DNA of 64,000 nucleotides from Hemibagrus wyckioides (taxonomy: Eukaryota > Chordata > Actinopteri > Siluriformes > Bagridae). Shown here in pieces: positions 25,474 through 36,012 of this stretch. A program made the position numbers and the translations under genes. Every line of letters starts with the position of its first letter. Within the stretch, counting starts at the first letter, position 1. The notes under the pieces were generated by a model that was not told where the DNA came from, searched no databases, and worked only from the letters and a program-made list of their open reading frames with translations. The DNA lies in contig NC_080711.1 in the NCBI RefSeq assembly GCF_019097595.1, positions 15,951,428 through 16,015,427 on the forward strand. The letters are read 5' to 3'.

Positions 25474-25487
25474 GTTGCCATAGAAAC
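25474..25487 (+). promoter_or_regulatory. X-box-like (RFX) site
   Basis: GTTGCCATAGAAAC fits the RFX pattern RYYNYY-(1 to 3 nt)-RRNRAC with a 2-nt spacer. RFX proteins bind such sites at ciliary and neural genes. No adjacent gene is visible, so function is unproven. Confidence 0.35.
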
Positions 25488-26171
25488 CTGAGGTGCTGAC
25501 AGGTCTTTGTCAAGGCAGAATTCCTGCCCGCTGATCTTTCCTCTTTCTCACTCAGGACAGGCACCAGCAGGTAGAGCAGCCTCAAGTTTCATGGCCCGCC
25601 CTTGTCTCTAACTTCCTGTTGCACGTACACCACTTCACCTTTCAGAGAACATCGCTCACTTTATGCAACATGGGGGTTCGGACTCTGTATAAACATACCC
25701 TACGCAACACTTTAGCACAGCCCTGCTGAATTCTTGAAGCTGTGGAAGGTGTGGATTCATTTCCTATAACAGCATAAATGACATCATAACAACATAAATG
25801 ATCGTGTGATTTGAATACACTAATCTTTAATATCATTTTCCCAACCATTCACACAGGCAGATTTTCCACAAAATCTAAGTTTAATGATAATAAAGATTAA
25901 GAAAATGGATTTGTTATTTAACAAAAAGAAACCTGATCAGTGATGTGGTGAAGAGTTCTAAAATTAAACATGGAAGAGCTCTCAAGTGTTTAGAACTTTA
26001 GAACAGAGCTGCTGTATATTAAGTGGTGAGAGAAAGTAACTTGACTCATAGATGAAATATTAAAAAATGGAAATAAGAAACTCTCAGCTTGTCCCCATAA
26101 AAAAAACACTGCACTTTGCCTTTTTTTATTTATTTATTTATTTTTTTTTAATTTGTTAGAATTTCTTTGTT

Positions 26172-26232
26172 TGTAAATCACTTTCAGTAAAACGCTTCTG
26201 TACATAAATAAATGTAAATGTAATGTAAATGA
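26172..26232 (+). mobile_element. SINE/L2 3'-tail fragment
   Basis: GTAAATCACTTTCAGTAAAA followed by CGCTTCTGTACATAAATAAA and TGTAAATGTAATGTAAATG. This is a diverged form of the TCTGGATAAG...GTCTGC tail seen in the SINE at 8976-9172, with the typical (TGTAAA)n ending. Only the tail remains. Confidence 0.6.
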
Positions 26233-27627
26233 ATCCAGTAAAAGTACCATTCATTAAAACATTAAATATTGGAAATTGCTGTAGATTAAGAGGAAGAAAA
26301 CACATCAGAACATCCTGGTATAGGAAAATAAACCACTTCAGAGAGGTAATGGGCCTTAGCCTCTTGCCAGGCCACAGGCTCGTCATGTTTTAGACTTCAC
26401 TAGCTGTGTGCTGTGGCTTTCCTACATATACCAACTGTATACACAACAAATCTTAACGTGACAATCTGTATTGCTCACTTTTGTCCTTCCCAAAGAGTCA
26501 TAGAGTTCATTAGGGTATGCACTGACCTTTTTTTAATGCACTGACCTTTAACTCGTTTTCAAGGACTGGATGGATTTTTGTGAAAATCTCTCTCTAGTTC
26601 TCTGTATCACTTCTCTTTAGCAGAAGTGGATGCGGGGGCACTCCCACAGCTCTTGTTCTTTCTCACAGTGGCTTAACCTGCAACAGAGATAACAAATCGT
26701 GCAGCATTTCACCCCTCTTCTACTTCAGAAAGCAATGTTTGTCATATCGTGTGATTTAGATGACTCAGATTTTCAGATTATTGCACCCTGGTTTCATAGA
26801 TACAGTACATTGTGACCTAAACCAAAGTGGAGGGGAAAAAAAAGTAATGACGTCAGTGAATTAAATAAAGATTTTCGAAGTGTGGTTGAGTCCAAGAGTT
26901 GGAGGGTGACATCAGAGCGTGGCAGTGTGTTCTGCCTGGTGCACAAGTTTTATGCGAGTGTGTGCTTGTGAAACATTGATCCCCAGAGAACTGTCTAAAG
27001 TACCCAAGGAGAATCTGTACTTTTAACTGACATTTACATCACTCTAAGGGATTGGTCGTTCTCAAGGGTTCTTCCCCTGAGCGTCTTATCCATACTGTAT
27101 CAGGGAAGGGACATCATTCCTCTCCTCTCTCAGAGACGTGCTTCATTGGAAAATATGACGTAGGCAGCATTTGGTTACAGTTAAAGCCAAAGAACTAGAC
27201 TGGCGAAAGGACAGGAGAGGCAATATTAAAGATTTTGGACTCTGAGAGGTTCTGAGCATGTTTGGTGCACTCTGTGGGCTCTTGTAAATGCAGCTGCTAG
27301 GCGCGTAAGGTGCACGTTCTCCTACAGAGCTCTGGCGCCAGGTTGCTGGAACAGCAAAAGACACTATGCACTGCTCCAATCAGACCAAATCACTGCGTCA
27401 GGCAGAAGCATGGCACAAACTAAAGGTCTATTATTTCCTTAAAGGTTTAACAGTTCCATTATGGAATACTAACAGTCCTAACTATGCCCTATGTACTCTG
27501 ACCTTTTAATAAGAATTAGATATCTCGCCAGTGTTTCTGTTTTTTTTCCCCTCCTCACTGCTTAGCCCAGAGCGAGGCGGTGTGAGTGTTTTTCAAGCCC
27601 CAAATCCATCAGTATGATTGATGTAAA
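26233..27627. other. Noncoding stretch with one exon-like candidate
   Basis: Holds the minus-strand candidate described separately at 26617-26677 and a GC-balanced block at 27030-27390. No other supported feature. Confidence 0.45.
26617..26677 (-). other. Possible terminal exon (minus strand)
   Basis: On the minus strand a splice acceptor TCTCTGTTGCAG ends at 26678. The frame then reads 19 codons (LSHCEKEQELWECPRIHFC) to a stop at 26617-26619. Three cysteines in 19 residues would suit an extracellular C-terminus. I do not recognise the family. The frame is short enough to be chance, and no upstream partner exon was found. Confidence 0.15.
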
Positions 27628-28010
27628 TACAATTCCCTCCGAAAGTATTGGAACCGCAAGACTAATTCTTTAGTGTTTGCTCTGTACTGAAGACAGTTAT
27701 GTTTTAGAACAAAAATGAACATGAAACTCTAGACATGAAACTCTCAGTTGGCGTTTTCCTGATATTTACATCCAGATATTTTAAACAACTCAGAACATGG
27801 CATCTTTGATGGCAGACCACCCAATGTTTAGGTGAGCAAAAATATTGGAAAAGTAAATTCACGTAAATAATGCTTAATATTTGGATGCACATCCCTTGCT
27901 TGCAATAATTGAATCAAGCTGCCAACCCCTGACGTCAGAAAACTTCTTCTATTGTGATGCTTTTCCAAGATTGTACTGTGGCTTCTTTCAGCTGTTGTTT
28001 GTTTCCAGTT
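27628..28010 (-). mobile_element. Tc1-type transposon relic with one terminal repeat
   Basis: Starts with the terminal repeat TACAATTCCCTCCGAAAGTA followed by TTGGAAC, close to the 'cagtgccctccgaaagtattgg' end of a fish Tc1-type family. Further family phrases: TGATATTTACATCCAGATAT, GGTGAGCAAAAATATTGGAA, and TTGTGATGCTTTTCCAAG. The transposase would run on the minus strand but is not open. The second end was not found; the right boundary is approximate. Confidence 0.6.
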
Positions 28011-28324
28011 CCAGTTCCAATTCTTTTAGGGGGGACCAGGAGTGCTGCTAAACCCTTTTTTGTTTTGTCTCCATGTAAAATTTTCTTTCTATCTTGATAA
28101 GTCTGATAAGGCGGATTAAAGTAGACACACATCTGAAAATAGGCTTACCTATTCATTGAATGTTATCATTTACATCATTTGAATGATTTTATATATGAAG
28201 GCTGATTATAATGCCATACGAAGAGAAAATATCCTGCACATCCTGTTCAATCATGAGCCCCGTCCCCCTCTCTGTGCTCCTTCTCCTCCTTTCATTTTTT
28301 CCTGTGCAAACCTAAACTTGCAGT

Positions 28325-28348
28325 TACTATGAATGATAATTCATAGTA
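28325..28348. other. Perfect 10-bp inverted repeat (hairpin)
   Basis: TACTATGAAT, then loop GATA, then ATTCATAGTA. It sits in a block (28310-28470) without simple repeats. AT-rich stems of this size can arise by chance. Confidence 0.6.
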
Positions 28349-29092
28349 TTGCATTGTAACTAAGGACTGAGGAGAGGTAATTACCAGGCTAACACTGCTG
28401 TGTTAATGAATAATATGTGAATATGTATTTGCTTGAATCAAGACATCCTGTTTTTGGATCTAATTTTAATTGCCACAGATTTGATCAGTAATGTTTGATA
28501 ACTGCTAAAAGAATGCTTGCGTCTTCTAATTTGACATTGTGCCACAAACGGCATGATTCAGACATCAGTGAAAGCTTTTTTAAGTGATTTTCTTATTTAC
28601 AGGGCTAGTTACTTAGTTAGTTACTTACTTAGTTAGCTCATGGACATGCTAGTTGTGAATTTATGTAAATAAATGAATAAATAAATGAATAAATACCACT
28701 CCAAAAATTCAAAATTGCATACTTTGCTGGTTTTGCAAAAAAAAAGGAAAAAAAAGAAAAAAGAACCCCCACCTAGTAATTTTTAAGTAATTATATAAGG
28801 ATATATAAGATGTATATATGAACTACAGGCTTGCATAAATTTGCAGGGTGTAAGAGCTAAAGGAGACTAAATATTTATTTCGTTCTGCTGCACTAGACAT
28901 TTAATATCTGTTTGGAGTACTGCTATGAGTTTTAATTCCATAACTTCCATGAGTGATACAGAGCAGGGTTACCAGTCTCAGAGCCAGACACACACTTCAT
29001 GCATTTACGGTGAAAGACATAAACCAACTGGTGGAAATATGCCAACTGACTTGGTTTTAGAACCAGTTAAACAGCTGGACCTTGAAATTGAC

Positions 29093-29125
29093 CTGTGTGT
29101 GTGTGTGTGTGTCTGTGTGTGTGTG
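29093..29125. repeat. (GT)n microsatellite
   Basis: About 16 GT units with one TC interruption. Confidence 0.9.
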
Positions 29126-29639
29126 ATTTATTCCTGCATGGCGAAGCAGATGTTGTTCTCAGGCATGGTGAAAACTATATCCACTGGCCAAAAATTTTTG
29201 TTTGTGCCATTACAGTGACTGAAGAGCCTCTTAACCTGCAAGCAAGGGAAGGAGGGAGTTTAGCTATTTGTACACAGAGCACTGGATTCATTTTCCACTG
29301 AAGTGAAATAACCAGTGAGCTTTTATGAAGTGTGTATTACAATAAATGGTAAGCATTTCCATGTCAAGGGTTTCTTTAAATATTTCACACCCCTGTGTAA
29401 TTAGACAGCCATCCTCTAAATTATCTGGTAAACACTGGAAAAGATGCAAAGCCAAACTCAGATTTGTGAATATTTTATGAAAAACTGCTTTTGTGGAACA
29501 AAAAAAATTGTTACATTTGCACATGTTTGGAACCTGAGCCAGGTCTAATCAGTCAATGAGTCTCCACTGTCAAAATATTCATTGAGATTGAGCAGCGCTG
29601 GTTGCGGTGCTGCCAGGAGCCACTCGGTCACACTCCAAT

Positions 29640-30700
29640 GCTATGTACAACTCTGTTAAAATGGAAGGTTTTTGAGATGTATGAAAAAAAATAAACCAAG
29701 ATAAATCATGTGAGTACATTGAGAACACCCTCAATGTGAAATTACAAGGTATAAAAATGAAAATAAGCTGAACAACACCTGAACAAAAAAGTTACAATAA
29801 CCTGGTTGCATAAGTATTCACACCCTTTTATAATTGTGAATGTGGCTGTGTTCAGCATGTTCATCTCATGTTCAAAAGTAATTATCATACAGCTGCCATC
29901 AATGAAATTATTCTGATTAATGCCAAGTAAAGTTCACATGTTTCATCCGACTGCTGACGCAATGGGCTGCAAAGAGCTTAGAGCATGCATGGTGTAGAGG
30001 AGCATAAAAGACGTTAGATGTACTATTTGAACCCCATAAAGGCCATCATCAGCAAATAGAGAAAATGAAGCACTACAGTGACACCAAGAACAGGACGTCC
30101 CTCCAAAAATCATAAAAGGACAAGACAAAAAACCTACCAGGAAGGCTGTCGAGAGACCTACAGAAACATTAAAGGAGCTGCAGGAATATCTGACAATTAC
30201 TGAGTACTCTCTGCACTATATCTCAGTGTCTCAGTGTTTTTGAATGACCTGGCCAAAACCCAGACCTGATCAAGAACTAAAAATCTGTGGAGTGACCTGA
30301 AGTGGGCTGTACACAGGAGATGCTCTTATAATTTGATTGATCTAAAATGTTTTTTGTGTGAAAGAGTGGGAAAATTGGCATGTCAAGATGTTCCATATAA
30401 ACTCTTGTGTACCTGATAAACTCTTACCCAAAAAGACTGTGTGGTGGAAATAAAATTAAAAGGTGCTTAAACAAAGTATCAGTTTAGGAGTTTAGCACTT
30501 ATGCAACTATTTTATTATAATTCTTTTTATTATAATTTTTTATTTTCCCTTTTCCCCTAACAAAGTGTCTCTGATTGCTTTTTATTTATTTTCACTTTGA
30601 AGATGGAAAAATATCTGACATCATATATCTTGGTTTCATATTTTGCTTTAAAAAACTGTCATTTCAAAAGAGCTTTGTAGATGTTTTAATATGCATTGGT
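29640..30700 (+). mobile_element. Decayed, internally deleted Tc1-type transposon
   Basis: Ends contain a long, degenerate inverted repeat. The left end has AAACCAAGATAAATCATGTG (29693-29712), mirrored on the right by CATCATATATCTTGGTTTCA (about 30620-30639). Between them are family phrases: AATAACCTGGTTGCATAAGT, GGACGTCCCTCCAAAAATCA, TAAAGGAGCTGCAGGAAT, and AATCTGTGGAGTGACCTGAA (near the C-terminal part of the transposase). The part carrying the first two catalytic residues is missing. About 1.06 kb remain against roughly 1.6 kb for full-length relatives. Confidence 0.75.
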
Positions 30701-31295
30701 TATGCACAGACATATACATATAAACACAGAACTCACATTTGATCAAAGTGCTTTGGCCTCTCTTGCATTTAATGAAGGCTGATTCACATGCAGACATATT
30801 ACAGTAACATGTGCTGAAGTGTACGCCAATCACAGCTTTCTCGGCACTACACAGACCTTGCCAGTTTGAACAGTGTCACAATTAACAGCGCCAGTGGAAA
30901 GATATGTCGGTGAAAGTGGAGGAAAGCAAGCAAGTCTCAGCAGCACATAAGAAAACTGCTCATGTTATGCACTGCCCAGGGCTGTGAACACTGCAGGTAA
31001 CAGCTTGCTGGAAGGGGAAACCATGCTTTATGTGGCCAGTATGATGGCACTAAGCAAAAATACACCAAGATGTCCTCTCTGCCATGCACAACCATTATTT
31101 TAATTAAATACTGATACTAATTTGACTGTGCAAATCCTATGTACAGGAGCAAATGAAAAAAACTGATATTCAGTGCAGTGTTGGAAACAGAGAAGGTTTT
31201 CAAACTGGGCAATTTTACTGCAAGTATTTTTGTTCCCGGTGCACCTGCACTGTTGTCCACTTGATTCTATTGAACCTTGCTGCGTTCATCTTATA
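30701..31295. other. Short stretch between two Tc1 elements
   Basis: No repeat family, domain or splice context recognised. The reading frame that enters the next transposon from 31153 begins here but is only a fusion with the element's 5' region. Confidence 0.5.
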
Positions 31296-31326
31296 TACAC
31301 TATATTGCCAAAAGTATTCGCTCACC
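31296..31326 (+). repeat. Left terminal inverted repeat of the Tc1 element
   Basis: 31 bp including the TA target site; differs from the right repeat at a single position (31320, G against A in the complement). Confidence 0.92.
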
Positions 31327-31431
31327 CATCCAAATAATCAGAATCAGGTGTTCCAATCACTTCCATGGCCACAGGTGTATAAAATCAAGCACCTAAGCAT
31401 GCAGACTGTTTTTACAAACATTTGTGAAAGA

Positions 31432-32468
31432 ATGGGTCGCTCTCAGGAGCTCAGAGAATTCCAGCGTGGAACTGTGATAGGATGCCACCTGTGCAACAAA
31501 TCCAGTCGTGAAATTTCCTTGCTCCTAAATATTCCACAGTCAACTGTCAGCTGTATTATAAGAACCTGGAAGTGTTTGGGAACGACAGCAACTCAGCCAC
31601 GAAGTGGTAGGCCACGTAAACTGACGGAGCGGGGTCAGCGGATGCTGAGGCGCATAGTGCGAAGAGGTCGCCAACTTTCTGCAGAGTCAATCGCTACAGA
31701 CCTCCAAACTTCATGTGGCCTTCAGATTAGCTCAAGAACAGTGTGCAGAGAGCTTCATGGAATGGGTTTCCATGGCCGAACAGCTGCATCGAAGCCATAC
31801 ATCACCAAGTGCAATGCAAAGCGTCGGATGCAGTGGTGTAAAGCACGCCGCCACTGGACTCTAGAGCAGTGGAGACGCGTTCTCTGGAGTGACGAATCGC
31901 GCTTCTCCATCTGGCAATCTGATGGACGAGTCTGGGTTTGGCGGTTGCCAGGAGAACGGTACTTGTCTGACCGCATTGTGCCAAGTGTAAAGTTTGGTGG
32001 AGGGGGGATTATGGTGTGGGGTTGTTTTTCAGGAGCTGGGCTTGGCCCCTTAGTTCCAGTGAAAGGAACTCTGAATGCTTCAGCATACCAAGACATTTTG
32101 GACAATTCCATGCTCCCAACTTTGTGGGAACAGTTTGGAGCTGGCCCCTTCCTCTTCCAACATGACTGTGCACCAGTGCACAAAGCAAGGTCCATAAAGA
32201 CATGGATGACATGGATGAGTCTGGTGTGGATGAACTTGACTGGCCTGCACAGAGTCCTGACCTCAACCCGATAGAACACCTTTGGGATGAATTAGAGCGG
32301 AGACTGAGAGCCAGGCCTTCTCGTCCAACATCAGGGTGTGACCTCACGAATGCACTTCTGAAAGAATGGTCAAAAATTCCCATAAACACACTCCTAAACC
32401 TTGTGGACAGCCTTCCCAGAAGAGGTGAAGCTGTTATAGCTGCAAAGGGTGGACCGACGTCATATTAA
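31432..32468 (+). pseudogene. Tc1-type transposase gene with a frameshift
   Basis: Start chosen at the ATG at 31432, since the conserved N-terminus [10 protein letters not shown] begins there; the longer upstream frame is untranslated or host sequence. Residues about 1-55 form the first helix-turn-helix, GRPRK at 59-63 is the AT-hook-like linker, and a second helix-turn-helix lies near 66-115. In the catalytic domain the first Asp is D154 (WSDES) and the second is D245 (QHDCAP), 90 residues between them as in Tc1 enzymes. The reading frame then shifts near 32197-32206, where a repeated ACATGGATG word has about 5 extra bases relative to the expected frame. The remainder (from about 32202) is open in another frame to the stop at 32466-32468 and carries the third acidic residue in [11 protein letters not shown]. 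The first frame ends early at 32274. As it stands the product would lack the last catalytic residue, so this copy is probably non-autonomous, though it could be moved by an enzyme from another copy. Confidence 0.9.
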
Positions 32469-32521
32469 ACCCTATGGATTAGGAATGGGATGTCACTTAA
32501 GTTCATATGCGAGTCAAGGCA

Positions 32522-32552
32522 GGTGAGTGAATACTTTTGGCAATATAGTGTA
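32522..32552 (-). repeat. Right terminal inverted repeat of the Tc1 element
   Basis: Mirror of the left repeat, ending in TA at 32551-32552. Confidence 0.92.
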
Positions 32553-32579
32553 TGTTGTCTATATAAGCACAAGACAACA

Positions 32580-32800
32580 AGACAGGGTACACCTTGGACA
32601 GTATGCCAGACTATCATAGGGCACATGCACACACCTATTCACACACTACAGACAATTCAAATGGGGTAATCAGCATATGATACATGTCTCTGGACTGGGG
32701 GAAGAAGCCCCTGAGGCATGAGGAGAACATGCAAACTTCACAAACACATGGCGGAAGCGGAGGACCCTGGAGATATGAGTCAAACATGCTAATTATGCAT
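32580..32800 (-). repeat. Dispersed teleost SINE-like repeat, copy 3
   Basis: Tail-to-head on the plus strand: GACAGGGTACACCTTGGACA, GGGCACATGCACACAC, CTATTCACACACTACAGACA, TCTCTGGACTGGGGGA, AGGAGAACATGCAAACTTCA. The outer tail is missing next to the Tc1 element, so the transposon may have landed in or beside it. Confidence 0.7.
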
Positions 32801-32842
32801 CCATCATACCCTATCATCAATCCACCATTATCCGATGAGAAG

Positions 32843-33312
32843 ATTATCCTGCTGAAAGAGGCCACAGCCATCAGGGAATACCGTTTCCATGAAAGGGTGT
32901 ACATGGTCTGGAACAATGCTTATGTAGGTGGTACGTGTCAAAGTAACATCCACATGGATAGCAGGACTCAAGGTTTCCAAGCAGAACTTTTCCCAAAGCA
33001 TGACACTGCCTCCGCCGGCTTGCCTGCATCCTGGTGCCATGTGTTTCCTGGGTAAAAGATGCAAACGCACTCAGCCATCCACATGATGTAAAAGAAAAAG
33101 TGATTCATCAGACAAGGCCACCTTCTTCCATTGCTCTGTGGTCCAGTTCTGATGCTCACTTGCCCATTGTTGCAGCTTTCATCAGTGCACCGGGGTCAGC
33201 ATGGGCATCCTGACTGGTCTGTCAAACTGTGATGCACTGTGTATTCTGACACCATTCTATCAGAACCAGCATTAATTTCTTCAGCAATTTGAGAAACAGT
33301 AGTTCGTCTGTT
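32843..33312 (-). mobile_element. Tc1-type transposon relic (same family as 35534-36012)
   Basis: Recognisable as the complement of a common fish Tc1 family: TTATCCTGCTGAAAGAGGCC, ACAGCCATCAGGGAATACCG, GCATCCTGGTGCCATGTG, TCCACATGATGTAAAAG, TCTTCCATTGCTCTGTGG, AATTTCTTCAGCAATTTGAG. It covers the central part of the transposase on the minus strand, and the minus-strand frames at 32828-33070 and 32968-33159 are pieces of it. No terminal repeats remain. Confidence 0.75.
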
Positions 33313-35533
33313 ACAGCTTTTACATTACCAATTTTTCAAACCGTGCTCTGTTTCAGATTGAAGTGCGGAAGCCCTCAGAGATGCATCAATACCAGGTGCT
33401 TTCATTCTGTTTGCTCATCAGGATCTACATTTTGCTTGTTAGTCAAGATGAATGTTTACATAAACAGAGCTAAATAACATGTTCCATGACGCCCCTGGTT
33501 GCCTAATACTAAACAGGTGCATGTACAATAAATATTAAAAACATTCATTTGTGCTCTATCTGTAAATAAATGCTATCATTGCATCCATCATTTCAGTCAA
33601 ATGTAGTATAATTACATTTCTGTTTTTGTAAATGTTGACTGTTTCTAGAAACAATAAATTCACCAGCTGTATGCTATTGAATAAAATTCTTCACCTTTAT
33701 GTTTTAGATATGCTACTGGTCTTGAAACCAGCACTTTTAAAGAAATATATTCTACTGTAATTTGATAATATCAGGTTATGGTGCAAATCTGTGGGATGCT
33801 GTGTTCTGTTTTGATAACAGATGGGTTGGCAAGTTTAATAAAAAATAGGCTAGTCAAAAAGAAACTACTGATAATTCAGTAGCACTTCGAAGAAATAGCA
33901 TACTTGTGATGGCTCTTGGTTTCTCAGGTTTTCTTTCTCTTGTCACTTCTACTGTACTTCTTAAAATGCAGAAACACTAGTAATGTTATTATTCTGTCCT
34001 GTCACCTGCAGCAATTTTTTTGTTCCTAATTACATGTGTAATAAATCAGTCATTATATGGAAAATTGGTAATTAGGTTTTTAATGTCATTAGGTCATTAA
34101 ATCATTAAAATCACACCTACTGTACTAACAGCACATTCTGTACTTCACAAGCCTACCTGCAGCTCTCTTAAAATAGATTTTTTTATTTTTTTCCCTCTCT
34201 GTGCAGTACAGTCATATTCTTAATCTGAAACCAGCAGTGCCTGATAAAACACAAGTCCACAACCCATATATTTAGGAAAGAGGAGGAATGAGGGAGTACT
34301 GCCCTATTTGACTGCACACAAACCCGCAGCCCTTGGCAACAGGCGCATGAAACTCAAGATGGCATGAACGTACTTATCTGACTGAGACATAGAAAAGATG
34401 ATGAGGAGTTTTAAAAAAAGCACAACTTCGTGCTGTGGTGGTATTGCATAATACCTTCTGGATTTCATCAGTAAGGACGCTCAGATATCTGTGACATCTA
34501 TGTCAACACTGTCCGCCTTTTGAACTGTGATCACTGAGCTGACAAATCAGAAAGGAAGAACAAGCCCTCATGACTCTAGACCAGGTAAACTACAGTCAAG
34601 AGACAAGGAGCTATTTGTTCAAGTCAGAAACATGATAGGCCTTAAAACAGGAAGTTTTTTTTTTCTTATCCAAAGAAATAAAGAATTAAATCTGCAAAAT
34701 GAGAAATCTTAACAAAGCTGCCACATCTGTTTCTGTCTAGTTTCTGTCAAGTCAAAAAGCTTCACTACATGATGACATACTACAAATGGATTTTTTTTTT
34801 GTTTATTTTTTTAATGAAAACTCATCAGAAAGGTTTACATGGCTTCTTGTTGAGACTAGAGGTGTGTATCAGGACTGGGATCCTGTGGATAAGAAAAAAT
34901 GAAAAGAAAAAGAAAAAAGGTGAGGCAACGTAATATGAATGTGTGGCAATCCTTACCGGCCGAATGATTTAAATTATTATAGAAATTTGTTTACATTTTG
35001 GTAAATAGATGCAACTAAATTCATTAGAGTGCAGGTACAAACTAACAATACTGCGCTTGTGGGGAAAAAGAGACAGGAAATTTCACACACTACCCTGAAA
35101 GTGCTGCCATTTTTACCTCTGGGTTTTGTTCCTAGTATATTTCAGTGTTTTCAGAGTGGTTCCTATTCATATTAACAAAAAGAACAAAGAAACAAACAAA
35201 AAATACCTTTTCAGTTTAAGCCACCCACAACCATCTTAAAAACTGAATATGGATACACATACCTCAATTTCAATCACTAAACATATACTTTAAGAATAAT
35301 ATTTCATTCAAAACTACATTTTTAACATTAAAGGGTGAATTCAAAGCGTTGAATTCTAATCTTTTTTTCATTAGGATACACTGTAGAATAGCTGCATGAT
35401 AGTGGGTGTAGGCTGCAGACATTCACGTGGCAAGATTTCTGCATCATGTTTTTACAGCTGGTTTGTTTTGTTGGTTTGTTGCAAGAGAAACATGTGCCAG
35501 ATGTATGTGTTTGATAGGAAATAGCTTTTAATC
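33313..35533. other. AT-rich noncoding stretch
   Basis: No gene or repeat family recognised. T-rich runs near 34658-34667 and 34790-34815. Confidence 0.5.
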
Positions 35534-36012
35534 TACACCAAACATTCATAACATTGAGAGATGACACCAAGATGCACTATGGGTATAAGGCACGCTGGTG
35601 GAGGCAGTGTGATGCTCTGAGCAATGTTCGGCTGGGAAACTTTGGTCCTGGCATTCTGGTGGTACGCCCCTTCATTGTATCTTTCAGCAGGATAATCTTT
35701 CAGCAGCCTGCTACACTGCAAAATTGTTTGAGGTTTGAGGATCATTACAAGGTGTTAACTTGGCCATCTTAATCGAATTAAGCATCTGTGAGAGGTGCTG
35801 GACTAACTAGTCTGATCCACAGAGGCTCCACCTCGAAACTTACAGAGCTTAAAGGATCTGCTGTTATAACGTCTTGGCGCCAGATAACACAGCATACCAT
35901 CAGAGGTCTTGTGGAATCAATGCCTCAGTGGCTCAGAGCTGTATTGATGGGACATGGGGGACTTAAACAATACAAGACAGGTGGTTTTGCAATGTTATGG
36001 CTGATTGGTGTA
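35534..36012 (+). mobile_element. Internally deleted Tc1 element with both ends
   Basis: Left end TACACCAAACATTCATAACA and right end, in complement TACACCAATCAGCCATAACA, agree at 19 of 22 positions and are flanked by TA. The inside is the 3' part of the transposase: GGAGGCAGTGTGATGCTCTG, TTTCAGCAGGATAAT, AAGCATCTGTGAGAGGTGCT, CTTAAAGGATCTGCTGTTAT, GAGGTCTTGTGGAATCAATG. The 5' half and a middle piece (around 35662-35690) are deleted, leaving 479 bp, so this is a non-autonomous MITE-like derivative. No intact frame. Confidence 0.82.

Larger units (their letters stand above)
22411..26171. other. Noncoding stretch
   Basis: Contains poly-T and poly-A runs near 23785-23820, a GC-balanced block at 24900-25070, the perfect hairpin at 25074-25101 and an X-box-like site at 25474-25487. 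No frame shows a known domain. Confidence 0.5.
28011..29639. other. Noncoding stretch with small repeats
   Basis: Contains a hairpin at 28325-28348, short TTAGTTAC direct repeats near 28608-28636, an (AAATGAAT)n-like run at 28667-28696 and a GT tract at 29093-29125. The open frames at 28925-29301 run through the GT tract. Confidence 0.5.
31296..32552 (+). mobile_element. Near-complete Tc1-type transposon with both terminal repeats
   Basis: Both ends are present. The left end (31296-31326) and the reverse complement of the right end (32522-32552) agree at 30 of 31 positions; the shared core begins TACACTATATTGCCAAAAG. The outer TA on each side is the expected TA target-site duplication. Total length with both TA is 1257 bp, normal for short-TIR Tc1 elements. 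It encodes one transposase gene on the plus strand that is disrupted by a frameshift (next entry). Near-identical ends and only one evident lesion suggest relatively recent insertion compared with its neighbours. Confidence 0.93.

Noticed and set aside
31153..31431. 93-codon extension upstream of the transposase ATG
   Set aside because: It covers host DNA, the left terminal repeat and the element's 5' untranslated part; conserved transposase sequence begins at 31432.
31755..32389. Minus-strand frames of 126 and 174 codons
   Set aside because: They are antisense to the Tc1 transposase and have no independent support.
35587..35606. microRNA-124-like word TAAGGCACGCTGGTGG
   Set aside because: It lies inside the Tc1 relic and belongs to that transposase sequence; no matching hairpin.
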